11,222 nucleotides of DNA from Gemmatimonadaceae bacterium (GTDB lineage: Bacteria > Gemmatimonadota > Gemmatimonadetes > Gemmatimonadales > Gemmatimonadaceae). The notes under the pieces are model-generated. The model was not told the DNA's origin and did not search any database. It saw only the letters and a program-made list of their open reading frames with translations. Positions 1-6,113 of this stretch are shown one piece after another (within the stretch, counting starts at the first letter, position 1; each line of letters opens with the position of its first letter). A program made the position numbers and the translations under genes. Location: positions 1 through 11,222 of the forward strand of contig JACMLI010000232.1 in NCBI GenBank assembly GCA_014379705.1, in the 5' to 3' direction.

Positions 1-57
1 CCACCGTGCGAGCGCGCCGGAGCGAAGCTGCAGCGCGACGATCGACGGGTGGCTCAC
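1..57 (-). CDS. Probable 5' end of a further gene, cut by the window edge
   Basis: A GTG at 57..55 overlaps the TGA stop of the membrane-protein gene (GTGA, four bases), the same junction used at several other places in this window. From it, 19 codons stay open to the edge and read MSHPSIVALQLRSGALARW. This is too short to assign a function. The evidence is only the overlap geometry and the lack of a stop. If real, the gene would be translationally coupled to the membrane protein before it. Confidence 0.4.
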   Translation of the reverse strand, partial: MSHPSIVALQLRSGALARW

Positions 58-761
58 GCCGTCGCCGCCACGTCGCGCCGACCGTGCGGATGGGGGACCA
101 CGGCCGCGATGTAGCGGAGGAGCGCCGTGACAAACAGCGCAATGCCAACCATCTCACCGCCGTTCTCCACGACATTGAGGAGGTTGTACCCCACGGTGTC
201 CGCCCCGCCGCGCGTCAGCACCATGCCGCCGAGGCCCTCGAGCAGGACGGCGCTCCCAATGAAGATCGCGCCCGCCACGATGAAGTCGCGCCGGAAGCGA
301 GCCGGCAGGCTCCGGAGGAGGGGAAGAAAGACGACGGTCACGAGGGGCAACAGCGCCAGGGCCACCGCAATCCACCGGAACCGGAAGAATCCTTCACGGC
401 GGACCGTTCCGCGCGCGAGCGAGCCCCACTCCTCGTGCAACGACGCCAGCTCGTCGAGGGAGAGGAATACGAAGCCCAGGGTCAGCAGCATCCATCCCCA
501 TCGCTGGCGATCGCCCTTGGCGGCCTTCCTCGCCCAGATCACGCCCAGCAGGCCCGCCGCGAGCATCAGCTGTGCCGAGGAATAGAAAGTGGGAACGCCC
601 CCCTCGATCCCGAGGTCGAGGCTCAGGAATGCCATTTCCGGGACCGAGACCCCGGCCGTTTGCAGGAGCGTCAACACCACGTCCCCGGCCGCAAAGAAGA
701 CAATGGGAACGAGGAGCAGTCGCAGCACGGGGATACGCTCGTTATCGAACTCGATCCACAT
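54..761 (-). CDS. Conserved-looking six-helix integral membrane protein, function unknown
   Basis: This 235-residue protein has about six hydrophobic helices, at roughly residues 12-33, 62-77, 90-107, 129-148, 160-183 and 203-222. It has a short polar N-terminus and a basic, Ala-rich tail. I do not recognise a characterised family. Notable are SLDE (101-104) and HE (109-110) at the end of helix 3, E175 inside helix 5, and E199 and E203 at the start of helix 6. Acidic and His residues this close to membrane segments suggest a functional site rather than a simple scaffold; that is inference. The ATG at 761 is supported by an AGGAGG at 773-778, 11 bases upstream, and by a good sigma70-type promoter at 818-846. 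The gene is therefore probably transcribed separately from nfo, 148 bases upstream. Confidence 0.8.
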   Translation of the reverse strand: MWIEFDNERIPVLRLLLVPIVFFAAGDVVLTLLQTAGVSVPEMAFLSLDLGIEGGVPTFYSSAQLMLAAGLLGVIWARKAAKGDRQRWGWMLLTLGFVFLSLDELASLHEEWGSLARGTVRREGFFRFRWIAVALALLPLVTVVFLPLLRSLPARFRRDFIVAGAIFIGSAVLLEGLGGMVLTRGGADTVGYNLLNVVENGGEMVGIALFVTALLRYIAAVVPHPHGRRDVAATA

Positions 762-772
762 GACTGTTCCGG

Positions 773-778
773 CCTCCT
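773..778 (-). promoter_or_regulatory. Shine-Dalgarno site for the membrane-protein gene
   Basis: AGGAGG on the minus strand lies 11 bases before the ATG at 761. It is the clearest ribosome binding site in the window; most other genes here rely on overlap with the gene before them or show no obvious site. Confidence 0.6.
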
Positions 779-817
779 GGCGAGCTGCGCCTTAATGCAA
801 AAAAGGTTAACCGAGGG

Positions 818-846
818 TTCATATTCATCGGGGGATCATAAAGCAA
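818..846 (-). promoter_or_regulatory. Candidate sigma70-type promoter for the membrane-protein gene
   Basis: On the minus strand TTGCTT (846..841) is followed after exactly 17 bases by TATGAA (823..818). Both hexamers are close to the TTGACA and TATAAT consensus and the spacing is ideal. Transcription would start near 811, giving a leader of about 50 bases that contains the AGGAGG site. The locally AT-rich stretch contrasts with the GC-rich surroundings, which supports a promoter. No experimental support is available. Confidence 0.5.
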
Positions 847-888
847 GAGCCGGGCCCGGGCACCAAAAAACGAGCCGGGGGCCCGCGG
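847..888 (-). terminator. GC-rich repeat with T6 run after nfo, possible terminator
   Basis: The stretch after the nfo stop holds two related GC-rich blocks: 847-861, and 872-886 beginning with the same GAGCCGGG. They are separated by A6 on the plus strand (T6 in the transcript, 865-870). Complementary GGGCCC-rich arms could pair across the T run, or short stems could form just before it. The position, between nfo and the next promoter, suits a terminator. The fold is not a textbook stem followed by a T tract, so confidence is low. Confidence 0.25.
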
Positions 889-909
889 TTGCCATCGGGG
901 AGTGCCGCC

Positions 910-1755
910 TCAGCCCCGGGCGAATCGCCTCAGGAGGGCCAACATCCGGCGATCGCTCGCGTCTGGATCGTCCCCCTTGGGCGTTTCGATGACCTTCGGG
1001 AGGCCGGCCAGCCGCGGATCGGTCATTATGCGCCGGAACGCGCCGGCGCCGATCGCTCCCTCCCCGATCAACTCGTGCCGGTCGCGGTGGGAGCCCAGCG
1101 GGACCTTTGAGTCGTTCAGGTGCAGCATCCCGAGGCGTTCGAACCCCAGCACGTCGCCGAAGCGCAGCCAGACGTCGTCGTAGGCGTTCGCCAGGTCGTA
1201 GCCCGCCGCAAAGAGGTGGGCGGTATCGACGCACACGCCGACGCGAGGCTGCAGCGCGGCAGGGAGCGCGCCGATGAGCAGGGCCATCTCTTCGAAGGTC
1301 GACCCGATCGACGTCCCGCTCCCCGCGGTCATTTCCATTAACAGCCGCGTGTCCCCGGGCACGGCCTCGAGGGCGAGCGTGATCGCCGCCGCGTTGCGCG
1401 CGATGCCACTCGCCCGGTCATCCATGAAGTTCCCCGGATGCGACACGAGCGCGTTGAGCTGCAGGGCCTCGCAGCGCCGCAACTCGCTGGTGAACGAGAT
1501 CAGGGATCGCGTCCAGAGGACGGGGTCGGGGGACGCGAGGTTGATGAGGTAGGAGTCGTGCGCGTTGGTCGCGACGAGCTTCGAGCCCCTCACGCCTTCG
1601 ACGAAAGCCTGGCGCTCCTCCGCCCCGATCGCAGGCTCGCGCCACTGGTTAGGTGTCTTCGTGAAGATCTGCATCGCCGTCGCGCCGATCGCGGCAGCGC
1701 GGGGCAGGGAGGACGAGACGCCGCCATTGGTGGAGGTGTGGGCGCCCAGCAACAC
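910..1755 (-). CDS. nfo: Endonuclease IV (deoxyribonuclease IV, AP endonuclease)
   Basis: Cleaves DNA 5' of abasic sites in base-excision repair, using three zinc ions in a TIM barrel. With the GTG start at 1755 the protein has 281 residues, close to the 285 of E. coli Nfo, and begins MLLGAHTSTNGG, matching the family's GAH...GG opening. All nine expected metal ligands are visible: H66 (NAHDSY), H106 (SHPGN), E141, D177 and H180 (VDTAH), H212 (LHLND), D225 and H227 (DRH), and E257 (IETP). An in-frame ATG at 1821 would add 22 residues encoded mostly by the heptamer repeat at 1757-1787; I reject it because the family has no such extension. Neither start has a clear Shine-Dalgarno site. It lies 111 bases after the envC-like gene, with inverted repeat arrays between. 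Confidence 0.95.
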   Translation of the reverse strand: MLLGAHTSTNGGVSSSLPRAAAIGATAMQIFTKTPNQWREPAIGAEERQAFVEGVRGSKLVATNAHDSYLINLASPDPVLWTRSLISFTSELRRCEALQLNALVSHPGNFMDDRASGIARNAAAITLALEAVPGDTRLLMEMTAGSGTSIGSTFEEMALLIGALPAALQPRVGVCVDTAHLFAAGYDLANAYDDVWLRFGDVLGFERLGMLHLNDSKVPLGSHRDRHELIGEGAIGAGAFRRIMTDPRLAGLPKVIETPKGDDPDASDRRMLALLRRFARG

Positions 1756-1756
1756 A

Positions 1757-1787
1757 GTGAATGGTGAATCGTGAATGGTGAATCGTG
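1757..1787. repeat. Heptamer tandem array, left arm of an inverted pair
   Basis: On the plus strand the unit is GTGAATG alternating with GTGAATC: four copies plus GTG. It begins one base upstream of the proposed nfo GTG start. The array at 1830-1867 carries the reverse complement of the same unit. Confidence 0.85.
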
Positions 1788-1829
1788 GCACGTGAACGTA
1801 AACTAGCGCCCCCAGTACCATACCTGATC

Positions 1830-1867
1830 ATTCACCATTCACTCTCATTCACCATTCACCATTCACC
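1830..1867. repeat. Heptamer tandem array, right arm of an inverted pair
   Basis: The plus-strand unit is ATTCACC: copies at 1830-1836 and 1837-1843 (the last ending in T), a three-base break, then 1847-1853, 1854-1860 and 1861-1867. Its last base is the first plus-strand base of the envC-like TAG stop (1867-1869), so the array directly abuts the coding region. It is the inverse of 1757-1787, with 42 bases between the arms. In the transcript the two could pair into a stem of about 30 bases. Confidence 0.85.
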
Positions 1868-3051
1868 TACTGTCGCCGCAACCATCCCAGCGGATCCGTC
1901 GCTCTCCCCTTGGGACGCATCTCAAAATGAAGATGCGGCGCCATCTCCGGATCCGCGCGGCCTACGGCGCCGATCACCTGGCCCTTGATCACCTGTTGCC
2001 CGACCTTCACGTCGGCGCGACTCAGCGAGCCGTACACGGAATAGTCGCCGCCGCCGTGCTGCACAATGATCGTCAGGCCATACGTGCCGATCGGTGCGAC
2101 GTACGTCACTTCACCTGTCGACACGCTCTTCACGCCCGTGCCCGATGGTGCGCCGATGCCCATGCCGTTCCAGCGGATCGACGTGTTGTTGGGGTTGATC
2201 ACGCGGCCGAAGTTGTACAGGATGTCGCCCTCGACGGGCCAATCGAGCTTGCCGAAGTCTCCCGTCTTGAGGGAACTCCCCGACGGGGCGCTCGTCCCCG
2301 GTCTCGCGGCTTCGCTGCGCCGGCGTGCCTCCTCCATCGATGCGAGGAGCTGGCCAAGGCGTTGTTCATCGCGCTGGATGCGCTGCAGTCGCTCGCGCAC
2401 CTGCGTCTCCGATTGCTGCACATCGGCGAGCGACCGCTGGCGTTGGCCCTGCATCGACCGCAGCCGCGACTCCTCCTCTGCCTTCTCCAGCCGGTTGCGC
2501 TCGATCTCCGTCTGCAGGCGCACGAGGAGCGTGCGCTGTTCGTCGATCTTGTCATGCAGGCTCGTGACCTGCTTCACGACGGAACGATCGTGCAGGGCGA
2601 TTTCGTGGAGGTATTTGTAGCGCCCCACCAGCTCGGCGAAGGTGCGCGCCGAGAGGAATGCTTCGGTCGTGTACATCGGCCCGCGCTTGTAGATGTCCAC
2701 GAGGCGCGTCTGCAGGGCGGAGCGCTTGCGCACCACCTCCTGTTGCGCCTTCTGCACCGCCATCTCCGCGGTCTCGACGTCCTTGTGGATCTCGACCAGC
2801 TGTACGTCGAGCTGCCTGACGAGTCGCGCCGTGGCGTCGGCCTGGCGGCGCAGGTTCGTCGCTTCCTCGCTCAGGTCATGCGCGCGCCCCTGCAACTCCT
2901 CGAGGCGCTTCTGCAGGTCGGAGCGTTCCTTCCGGATGGCTTCGAGTTCGTTCTGCTGCTGGCGGAGGCGCTGCTCCGTCGACTGGGCGTGGGCGGCAAC
3001 GGGCCACGCCAGGCCGAGCAGCACCACGAGGAGGCGAACCCGCAGCGTCAC
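1867..3051 (-). CDS. envC: EnvC-like murein hydrolase activator with degenerate LytM (M23) domain
   Basis: Predicted secreted protein of 394 residues that would link the FtsEX complex to septal peptidoglycan amidases. It has a signal peptide (1-22, cleavage after AHA), a long Gln/Arg/Glu-rich coiled coil (about 24-245) and a C-terminal LytM domain (about 270-394). The M23 zinc site is broken: the HxGxD motif reads W294-N-G-M-G298, and the usual YxHL histidine is S342; only H373 and H375 (HLH) remain. This is the pattern of E. coli EnvC, which is non-catalytic and activates AmiA/AmiB. The GTG start overlaps the ftsX stop (GTGA) and gives a proper signal peptide; AAGG lies just upstream. The frame stays open further upstream but only as antisense-like ftsX sequence. 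Amidase partners are not in the window. Confidence 0.9.
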   Translation of the reverse strand: MTLRVRLLVVLLGLAWPVAAHAQSTEQRLRQQQNELEAIRKERSDLQKRLEELQGRAHDLSEEATNLRRQADATARLVRQLDVQLVEIHKDVETAEMAVQKAQQEVVRKRSALQTRLVDIYKRGPMYTTEAFLSARTFAELVGRYKYLHEIALHDRSVVKQVTSLHDKIDEQRTLLVRLQTEIERNRLEKAEEESRLRSMQGQRQRSLADVQQSETQVRERLQRIQRDEQRLGQLLASMEEARRRSEAARPGTSAPSGSSLKTGDFGKLDWPVEGDILYNFGRVINPNNTSIRWNGMGIGAPSGTGVKSVSTGEVTYVAPIGTYGLTIIVQHGGGDYSVYGSLSRADVKVGQQVIKGQVIGAVGRADPEMAPHLHFEMRPKGRATDPLGWLRRQ

Positions 3052-3899
3052 GTGACCTTGCGGATCTGCCGCCCGACCGACACGGCACTGCCAACGACGC
3101 CCATCACCGCGCCGCCTAACACGCCGAGCAGCGCGATCTTCGCGTCGAAGAACTCCGTCTGGATGAAGTACCGGCTGATCACGATCGAGGCAATCCAGGT
3201 GAGGACCAGCGCGAGGATACCGCCAAGGACGCCCTTCACGAAGCCTTCCATGAGGAACGGACGCCGGATGAAGCCGTCGGTCGCGCCCACAAGGCGCATG
3301 ATCGAGATCTCCCGGGCGCGTGCCATCACCGCCATGCGGATCGTGGCGCCGATGATGATCACGGCCACCGTGGCAAACGCGAGCCCGAGGATGACGCCGG
3401 CCGCGGTCGCCAGGTTGCGGATCTTGTAGAGCTTCTGTACCCACTCCGCGCCGAAGCGCGCGTCCTCGACAACGTCCAGCGCCTGGATGCGCGCTGCCAC
3501 GGCCTCCACCGTGGTGGGGTCGCGATGGCCCTCGGCAAGCCGCACGTCGATCGATGCCGGGAGGACGCCCGCCTCGAAGACGTCGCGGAACTCCGCCAGT
3601 TCGGTGCGCGCCCGCTCGAGCGCCTGCTCGGCGGAGATGTACTCGACGCGCGATACTTCCGGATAGGTGCCGACGACCTTCATGGCCTCGGCCACGTCCT
3701 CGACGGCGGCCTCATTGCCGATGAAGGCGCGAATCTCCACGCGCGACTCCACCTGCTGGAGCGCCGTGCGCAGGTTGAGCGCCACCAGGGAGAAGAGCCC
3801 GAAGGCAAACAACGAAAAGGCGATCGTGGTGATCGAAAGCACGCTCAGCATGGGAGCGCGCTGGAACCCGACCATCGCTTCGCGGGCGGCGAGCCTCAT
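3048..3899 (-). CDS. ftsX: Cell-division protein FtsX, membrane subunit of FtsEX
   Basis: The 283-residue permease-like partner of FtsE. It transmits ATP-driven conformational change across the inner membrane to a periplasmic hydrolase activator. Layout is typical: a cytoplasmic N-terminus, TM1 (about 18-42), a periplasmic domain (about 45-160), then TM2 (162-188), TM3 (219-243) and TM4 (255-276). The stretch REISIMRLVGAT (197-208) after TM2 is the family's signature coupling region. The ATG overlaps the ftsE stop (ATGA), with GGAG eight bases upstream, and its own stop overlaps the envC-like start. The three genes are therefore translationally coupled in the order in which their products act. 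Confidence 0.95.
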   Translation of the reverse strand: MRLAAREAMVGFQRAPMLSVLSITTIAFSLFAFGLFSLVALNLRTALQQVESRVEIRAFIGNEAAVEDVAEAMKVVGTYPEVSRVEYISAEQALERARTELAEFRDVFEAGVLPASIDVRLAEGHRDPTTVEAVAARIQALDVVEDARFGAEWVQKLYKIRNLATAAGVILGLAFATVAVIIIGATIRMAVMARAREISIMRLVGATDGFIRRPFLMEGFVKGVLGGILALVLTWIASIVISRYFIQTEFFDAKIALLGVLGGAVMGVVGSAVSVGRQIRKVT

Positions 3900-4591
3900 G
3901 GCGTGAGCTCCGGCTTGCGTTTCTTCTCGTCGGCCGAGTCGAAGACGACCTGGCCGCGATTGATCTCGAGCACGCGGAACTCCGCACGCTTCACGAGTTC
4001 GAGGTTGTGCGTTGCCATGACGACGGCGGTGCCGGCGGCATTGATGTCGCGGAGGAGCTGAAAGACGCCACGCGTCGCCCGCTCGTCGAGGTTGCCGGTG
4101 GGTTCGTCGGCCACGAGCACGAACGGGTCGTTCGCCAGCGCCCGGGCAATCGCCACGCGCTGCTGCTCGCCACCGCTCAGCTCACTGGGAAAGTTCGTCG
4201 CCTTGGAACTCAGGCCCACCTGGCCGAGGAGGCGCGCCACCTTTGAACGGATCTTGTCCTGCGGGACGTCGATCACCTCGAGGGCGAACGCGATGTTCGC
4301 CTCGACGGTCCGATCCTCCAGCAGGCGGAAATCCTGGAATACCACGCCGAGCTTGCGGCGCAGCATCGCGATCTCTTTCCGCTTCACCCCGCGCGCCTTG
4401 GTGCCGCTGACCCACACGTCACCTCGCGTTGGCAGTTCCTGCATGTAGATCAGCTTGAGGATTGAACTCTTCCCTGCACCACTGGGGCCGGTGAGGAAGA
4501 CGAACTCTCCCTTGTTGATGAAGAAACTGACGTCGTTGAGGGCGACGCCGGTGCGCTGGTATTCCTTGACGACGTTGGCGAAGCGGATCAA
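3896..4591 (-). CDS. ftsE: Cell-division ATP-binding protein FtsE
   Basis: The 231-residue ABC ATPase of the FtsEX complex, which drives regulated peptidoglycan hydrolysis at the division septum. Walker A is GPSGAGKS (35-42), Q-loop Q86, signature LSGGEQQ (138-144), Walker B VLVADEP (158-164), and H-loop H195 in ATHN. The start is TTG at 4591: it gives the family's usual MIRF opening, and no ATG or GTG lies in frame before a stop at 4640-4642. No Shine-Dalgarno site is visible, because the octamer array at 4595-4634 occupies the position where one would sit. This rare start codon plus array could limit translation; that is inference. Confidence 0.96.
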   Translation of the reverse strand: MIRFANVVKEYQRTGVALNDVSFFINKGEFVFLTGPSGAGKSSILKLIYMQELPTRGDVWVSGTKARGVKRKEIAMLRRKLGVVFQDFRLLEDRTVEANIAFALEVIDVPQDKIRSKVARLLGQVGLSSKATNFPSELSGGEQQRVAIARALANDPFVLVADEPTGNLDERATRGVFQLLRDINAAGTAVVMATHNLELVKRAEFRVLEINRGQVVFDSADEKKRKPELTP

Positions 4592-4594
4592 TGG

Positions 4595-4634
4595 GGTCGG
4601 GTGGTCGAGTGGTCGGGTAGTCGGGCAGTCGGTG
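4595..4634. repeat. Octamer tandem array, left arm, directly upstream of ftsE
   Basis: Five plus-strand octamers: GGTCGGGT, GGTCGAGT, GGTCGGGT, AGTCGGGC and AGTCGGTG. The array begins three bases from the ftsE TTG start, so it would be the last part of the ftsE leader. Its inverse is at 4741-4766. Confidence 0.8.
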
Positions 4635-4649
4635 GTTCTTTACTCTACT

Positions 4650-4664
4650 CGGACACTTTGACCG
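4650..4664. promoter_or_regulatory. Near-palindrome upstream of ftsE, operator-like
   Basis: CGGACACTTTGACCG reads as CGGWCA-n3-TGWCCG, with one mismatch between half-sites. It lies about 60 bases upstream of the ftsE start in the gap after the PLP gene. It could be a repressor site, but a 15-base near-palindrome can occur by chance in GC-rich DNA. Confidence 0.2.
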
Positions 4665-4685
4665 AGGAGAAAGTAACCAATTCGT

Positions 4686-4712
4686 CGGGGGTTCTTCTGC
4701 TCGTCTCCCCCG
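4686..4712 (-). terminator. Weak hairpin between the PLP gene and ftsE
   Basis: CGGGGG (4686-4691) and CCCCCG (4707-4712) form a six-base-pair GC stem with a 15-base loop. It sits inside the segment bounded by the inverted octamer arrays and could help terminate transcription from the PLP gene. There is no T tract, and the outer array pairing would compete with it. Confidence 0.2.
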
Positions 4713-4740
4713 CTCGTTCGAGGCCTTCCGAGTTCATTCC

Positions 4741-4766
4741 ACCCGACCATCCGACCACCCGACGGG
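4741..4766. repeat. Octamer tandem array, right arm, after the PLP gene
   Basis: Plus-strand octamers ACCCGACC, ATCCGACC and ACCCGACG plus two bases. This is the reverse complement of the unit at 4595-4634, with 106 bases between the arms. It lies eight bases beyond the PLP-enzyme stop (4775-4777). Confidence 0.8.
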
Positions 4767-4774
4767 CGCGCGCG

Positions 4775-5932
4775 CTAGCGCAGCGCGCCCTGCACATCCG
4801 AAATCAGGTCCGCCACGTCCTCGATGCCCACGCTGATCCGCACGAAGCCGTCGGGAATCCCCGCAGCGGCGCGTTCCTCCGGGCTCAGGCGTGCATGCGA
4901 CGAAAAGCGGGGCTCGCTGGCCAGCGAATCGACGCCGCCGAGCGATGGGGCGTGCGCGATGACGGTGAGCTGCGACACGAAACGCTCGGCCGCCTCGCCC
5001 CCACCGCGCAGCACCAGGGCCATCATGCCGCCAAATCCATTGAGGGTGTTGCGCGCGACCTCGTGGTCGGGATGGCTCTCGAGGCCCGGATAGAGCACGC
5101 GCTCGACCGCGGGATGTGACTCGCACCAGCGCGCGAGGCGCAGCGCATTCTCGTTGTGCCGCCGCACGCGCACGTCGAGGGTCTTGATGCCACGCTCGAG
5201 CAGCCATGCGGCAAACGGATCAGGGGCCTGGCCCCACAATATCATTTTCTGCCGGACCTCCTCGATGTACGCCGCGCTCCCCGCGACGACGCCAGCGAGT
5301 ACGTCGTGGTGCCCGTTGAGGAACTTGGTCGCGGAGTGGATGACGACGTCGGCGCCGTGCTCCACGGGGCGGAAGTTCACGGGACTCGCGAAGGTCGAGT
5401 CGACGACGAGCGCGAAGCCGTTTTCCGACGCCAGCACGCGCAACTGCCGGAGGTCGAGGACGCGCGTGGTGGGGTTCACGGGCGACTCGACGAAGATCGC
5501 GCGCGTCTCCCGCCGCAACTGCTGCCGCCACACACGCGACTCCGTGGGATCGACCAACGTGACCTCGATGCCCATCGCCGGGAACTGCTCGAGGAAGAGC
5601 TGTCGCGTGCCGCCGTAGATCCACTCCGAGGAGAGCAGGTGGTCGCCGGGGCGCAGCAGGGCGAGCAGGGCACACGCAGTGGCGCCTTGTCCCGATGAGA
5701 GCAGCAGCGCCGCCTCCGTTCCCTCGAGCGCCGCCATCGTCGCCTGCACCCGCTCGGCGTTAGGCGCGTTGCCGTAGCGCGGGTACAGGAGCCCCGCCTC
5801 CGTGCCCACCTGCTGCAGGTAGTTGACGGATTGGACCAAGGGAAAGACCACCGGAGCACCGACGGACGTTCGCTTCTCCGGGCCATGGACGGCGAGGGTG
5901 GCGAGTTGCAGGGGCACGGGAGGCGTCGGCAT
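4775..5932 (-). CDS. Cys/Met-metabolism PLP-dependent enzyme (cystathionine gamma-synthase/lyase type)
   Basis: A fold-type I PLP enzyme of trans-sulfuration or methionine metabolism, 385 residues, the normal length for the family. The PLP lysine is K203 in HSATKFLNGH, D178 in VVDSTFASP would hold the pyridine nitrogen, and RYGNAPN (52-58) corresponds to the family's YxRxxNP segment. The C-terminal SLGGVDSL (330-337) and FVRISVGIED (363-372) are also typical. Sequence reading alone cannot separate cystathionine gamma-synthase, beta- or gamma-lyase and methionine gamma-lyase, so I give no symbol. No other sulfur-amino-acid gene lies in the window. The ATG at 5932 matches the family's N-terminus, but I see no Shine-Dalgarno site. 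It is separated by 175 bases from the signalling genes upstream and by an array-flanked gap from ftsE. Confidence 0.92.
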   Translation of the reverse strand: MPTPPVPLQLATLAVHGPEKRTSVGAPVVFPLVQSVNYLQQVGTEAGLLYPRYGNAPNAERVQATMAALEGTEAALLLSSGQGATACALLALLRPGDHLLSSEWIYGGTRQLFLEQFPAMGIEVTLVDPTESRVWRQQLRRETRAIFVESPVNPTTRVLDLRQLRVLASENGFALVVDSTFASPVNFRPVEHGADVVIHSATKFLNGHHDVLAGVVAGSAAYIEEVRQKMILWGQAPDPFAAWLLERGIKTLDVRVRRHNENALRLARWCESHPAVERVLYPGLESHPDHEVARNTLNGFGGMMALVLRGGGEAAERFVSQLTVIAHAPSLGGVDSLASEPRFSSHARLSPEERAAAGIPDGFVRISVGIEDVADLISDVQGALR

Positions 5933-6008
5933 CGGCAGTCGGGGTCAGCGGAACATCACGATAACTGCCCGCTTTCCCGGAGACCCGCAAGGACGGCGAC
6001 GACGCTGG

Positions 6009-6028
6009 GCTCCTGCCTTCGCAGGAGC
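6009..6028. repeat. Perfect 8-bp hairpin, REP-like palindromic unit
   Basis: GCTCCTGC (6009-6016), a CTTC loop, then GCAGGAGC (6021-6028). The surrounding CTGGG...GACGG context resembles the dispersed intergenic 'CCTTCG-loop' palindromes seen in many GC-rich bacterial genomes; that resemblance is from memory, not a search. It lies between the 100-residue protein gene and the PLP-enzyme gene and could stabilise an upstream mRNA 3' end. There is no T tract, so it is not a standard terminator. Confidence 0.55.
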
Positions 6029-6053
6029 GACGGAATCAGCCGCTCCCGCGCCT

Positions 6054-6113
6054 CCACGCTCCCACGCCCCCACGCCCCCACGCTCACACGCTCACACGCT
6101 CACACGCTCACAC
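6054..6113. repeat. Octamer tandem array (CACGCTC type) overlapping a stop codon
   Basis: Seven and a half plus-strand octamers: CCACGCTC, CCACGCCC twice, CCACGCTC, ACACGCTC three times, then ACAC. It is a different unit from the CCCGACCA arrays but has the same period. The TGA of the 100-residue protein (6110..6108) lies within the seventh repeat and its last Val codon in the trailing half unit. No inverted partner is visible in the gap down to the PLP-enzyme start. Confidence 0.85.

Noticed and set aside
6..992. 328-codon plus-strand open frame opposite the membrane-protein gene
   Set aside because: Composition is unlike a folded protein. The minus-strand gene has a promoter, a Shine-Dalgarno site and regular hydrophobic helices.
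1756..1821. Longer nfo product from the ATG at 1821
   Set aside because: The extra residues are largely encoded by the heptamer repeat, and the family starts right at the GAH motif reached from the GTG at 1755.
1927..3429. 500-codon plus-strand open frame opposite ftsX and the envC-like gene
   Set aside because: It is antisense to two clearly assigned genes, is very rich in Arg, His, Leu and Ala, and shows no recognisable domain; such long shadow frames are common in GC-rich DNA.
3052..3444. Upstream extension of the envC-like frame
   Set aside because: It lies within ftsX in another frame, reads as Arg/His/Gly-rich noise, and would bury the clear signal peptide that starts at the GTG at 3051.
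6054..6113. CRISPR array
   Set aside because: Units are 8 bases with no spacers, so this is a simple tandem array. The same holds for the other arrays.
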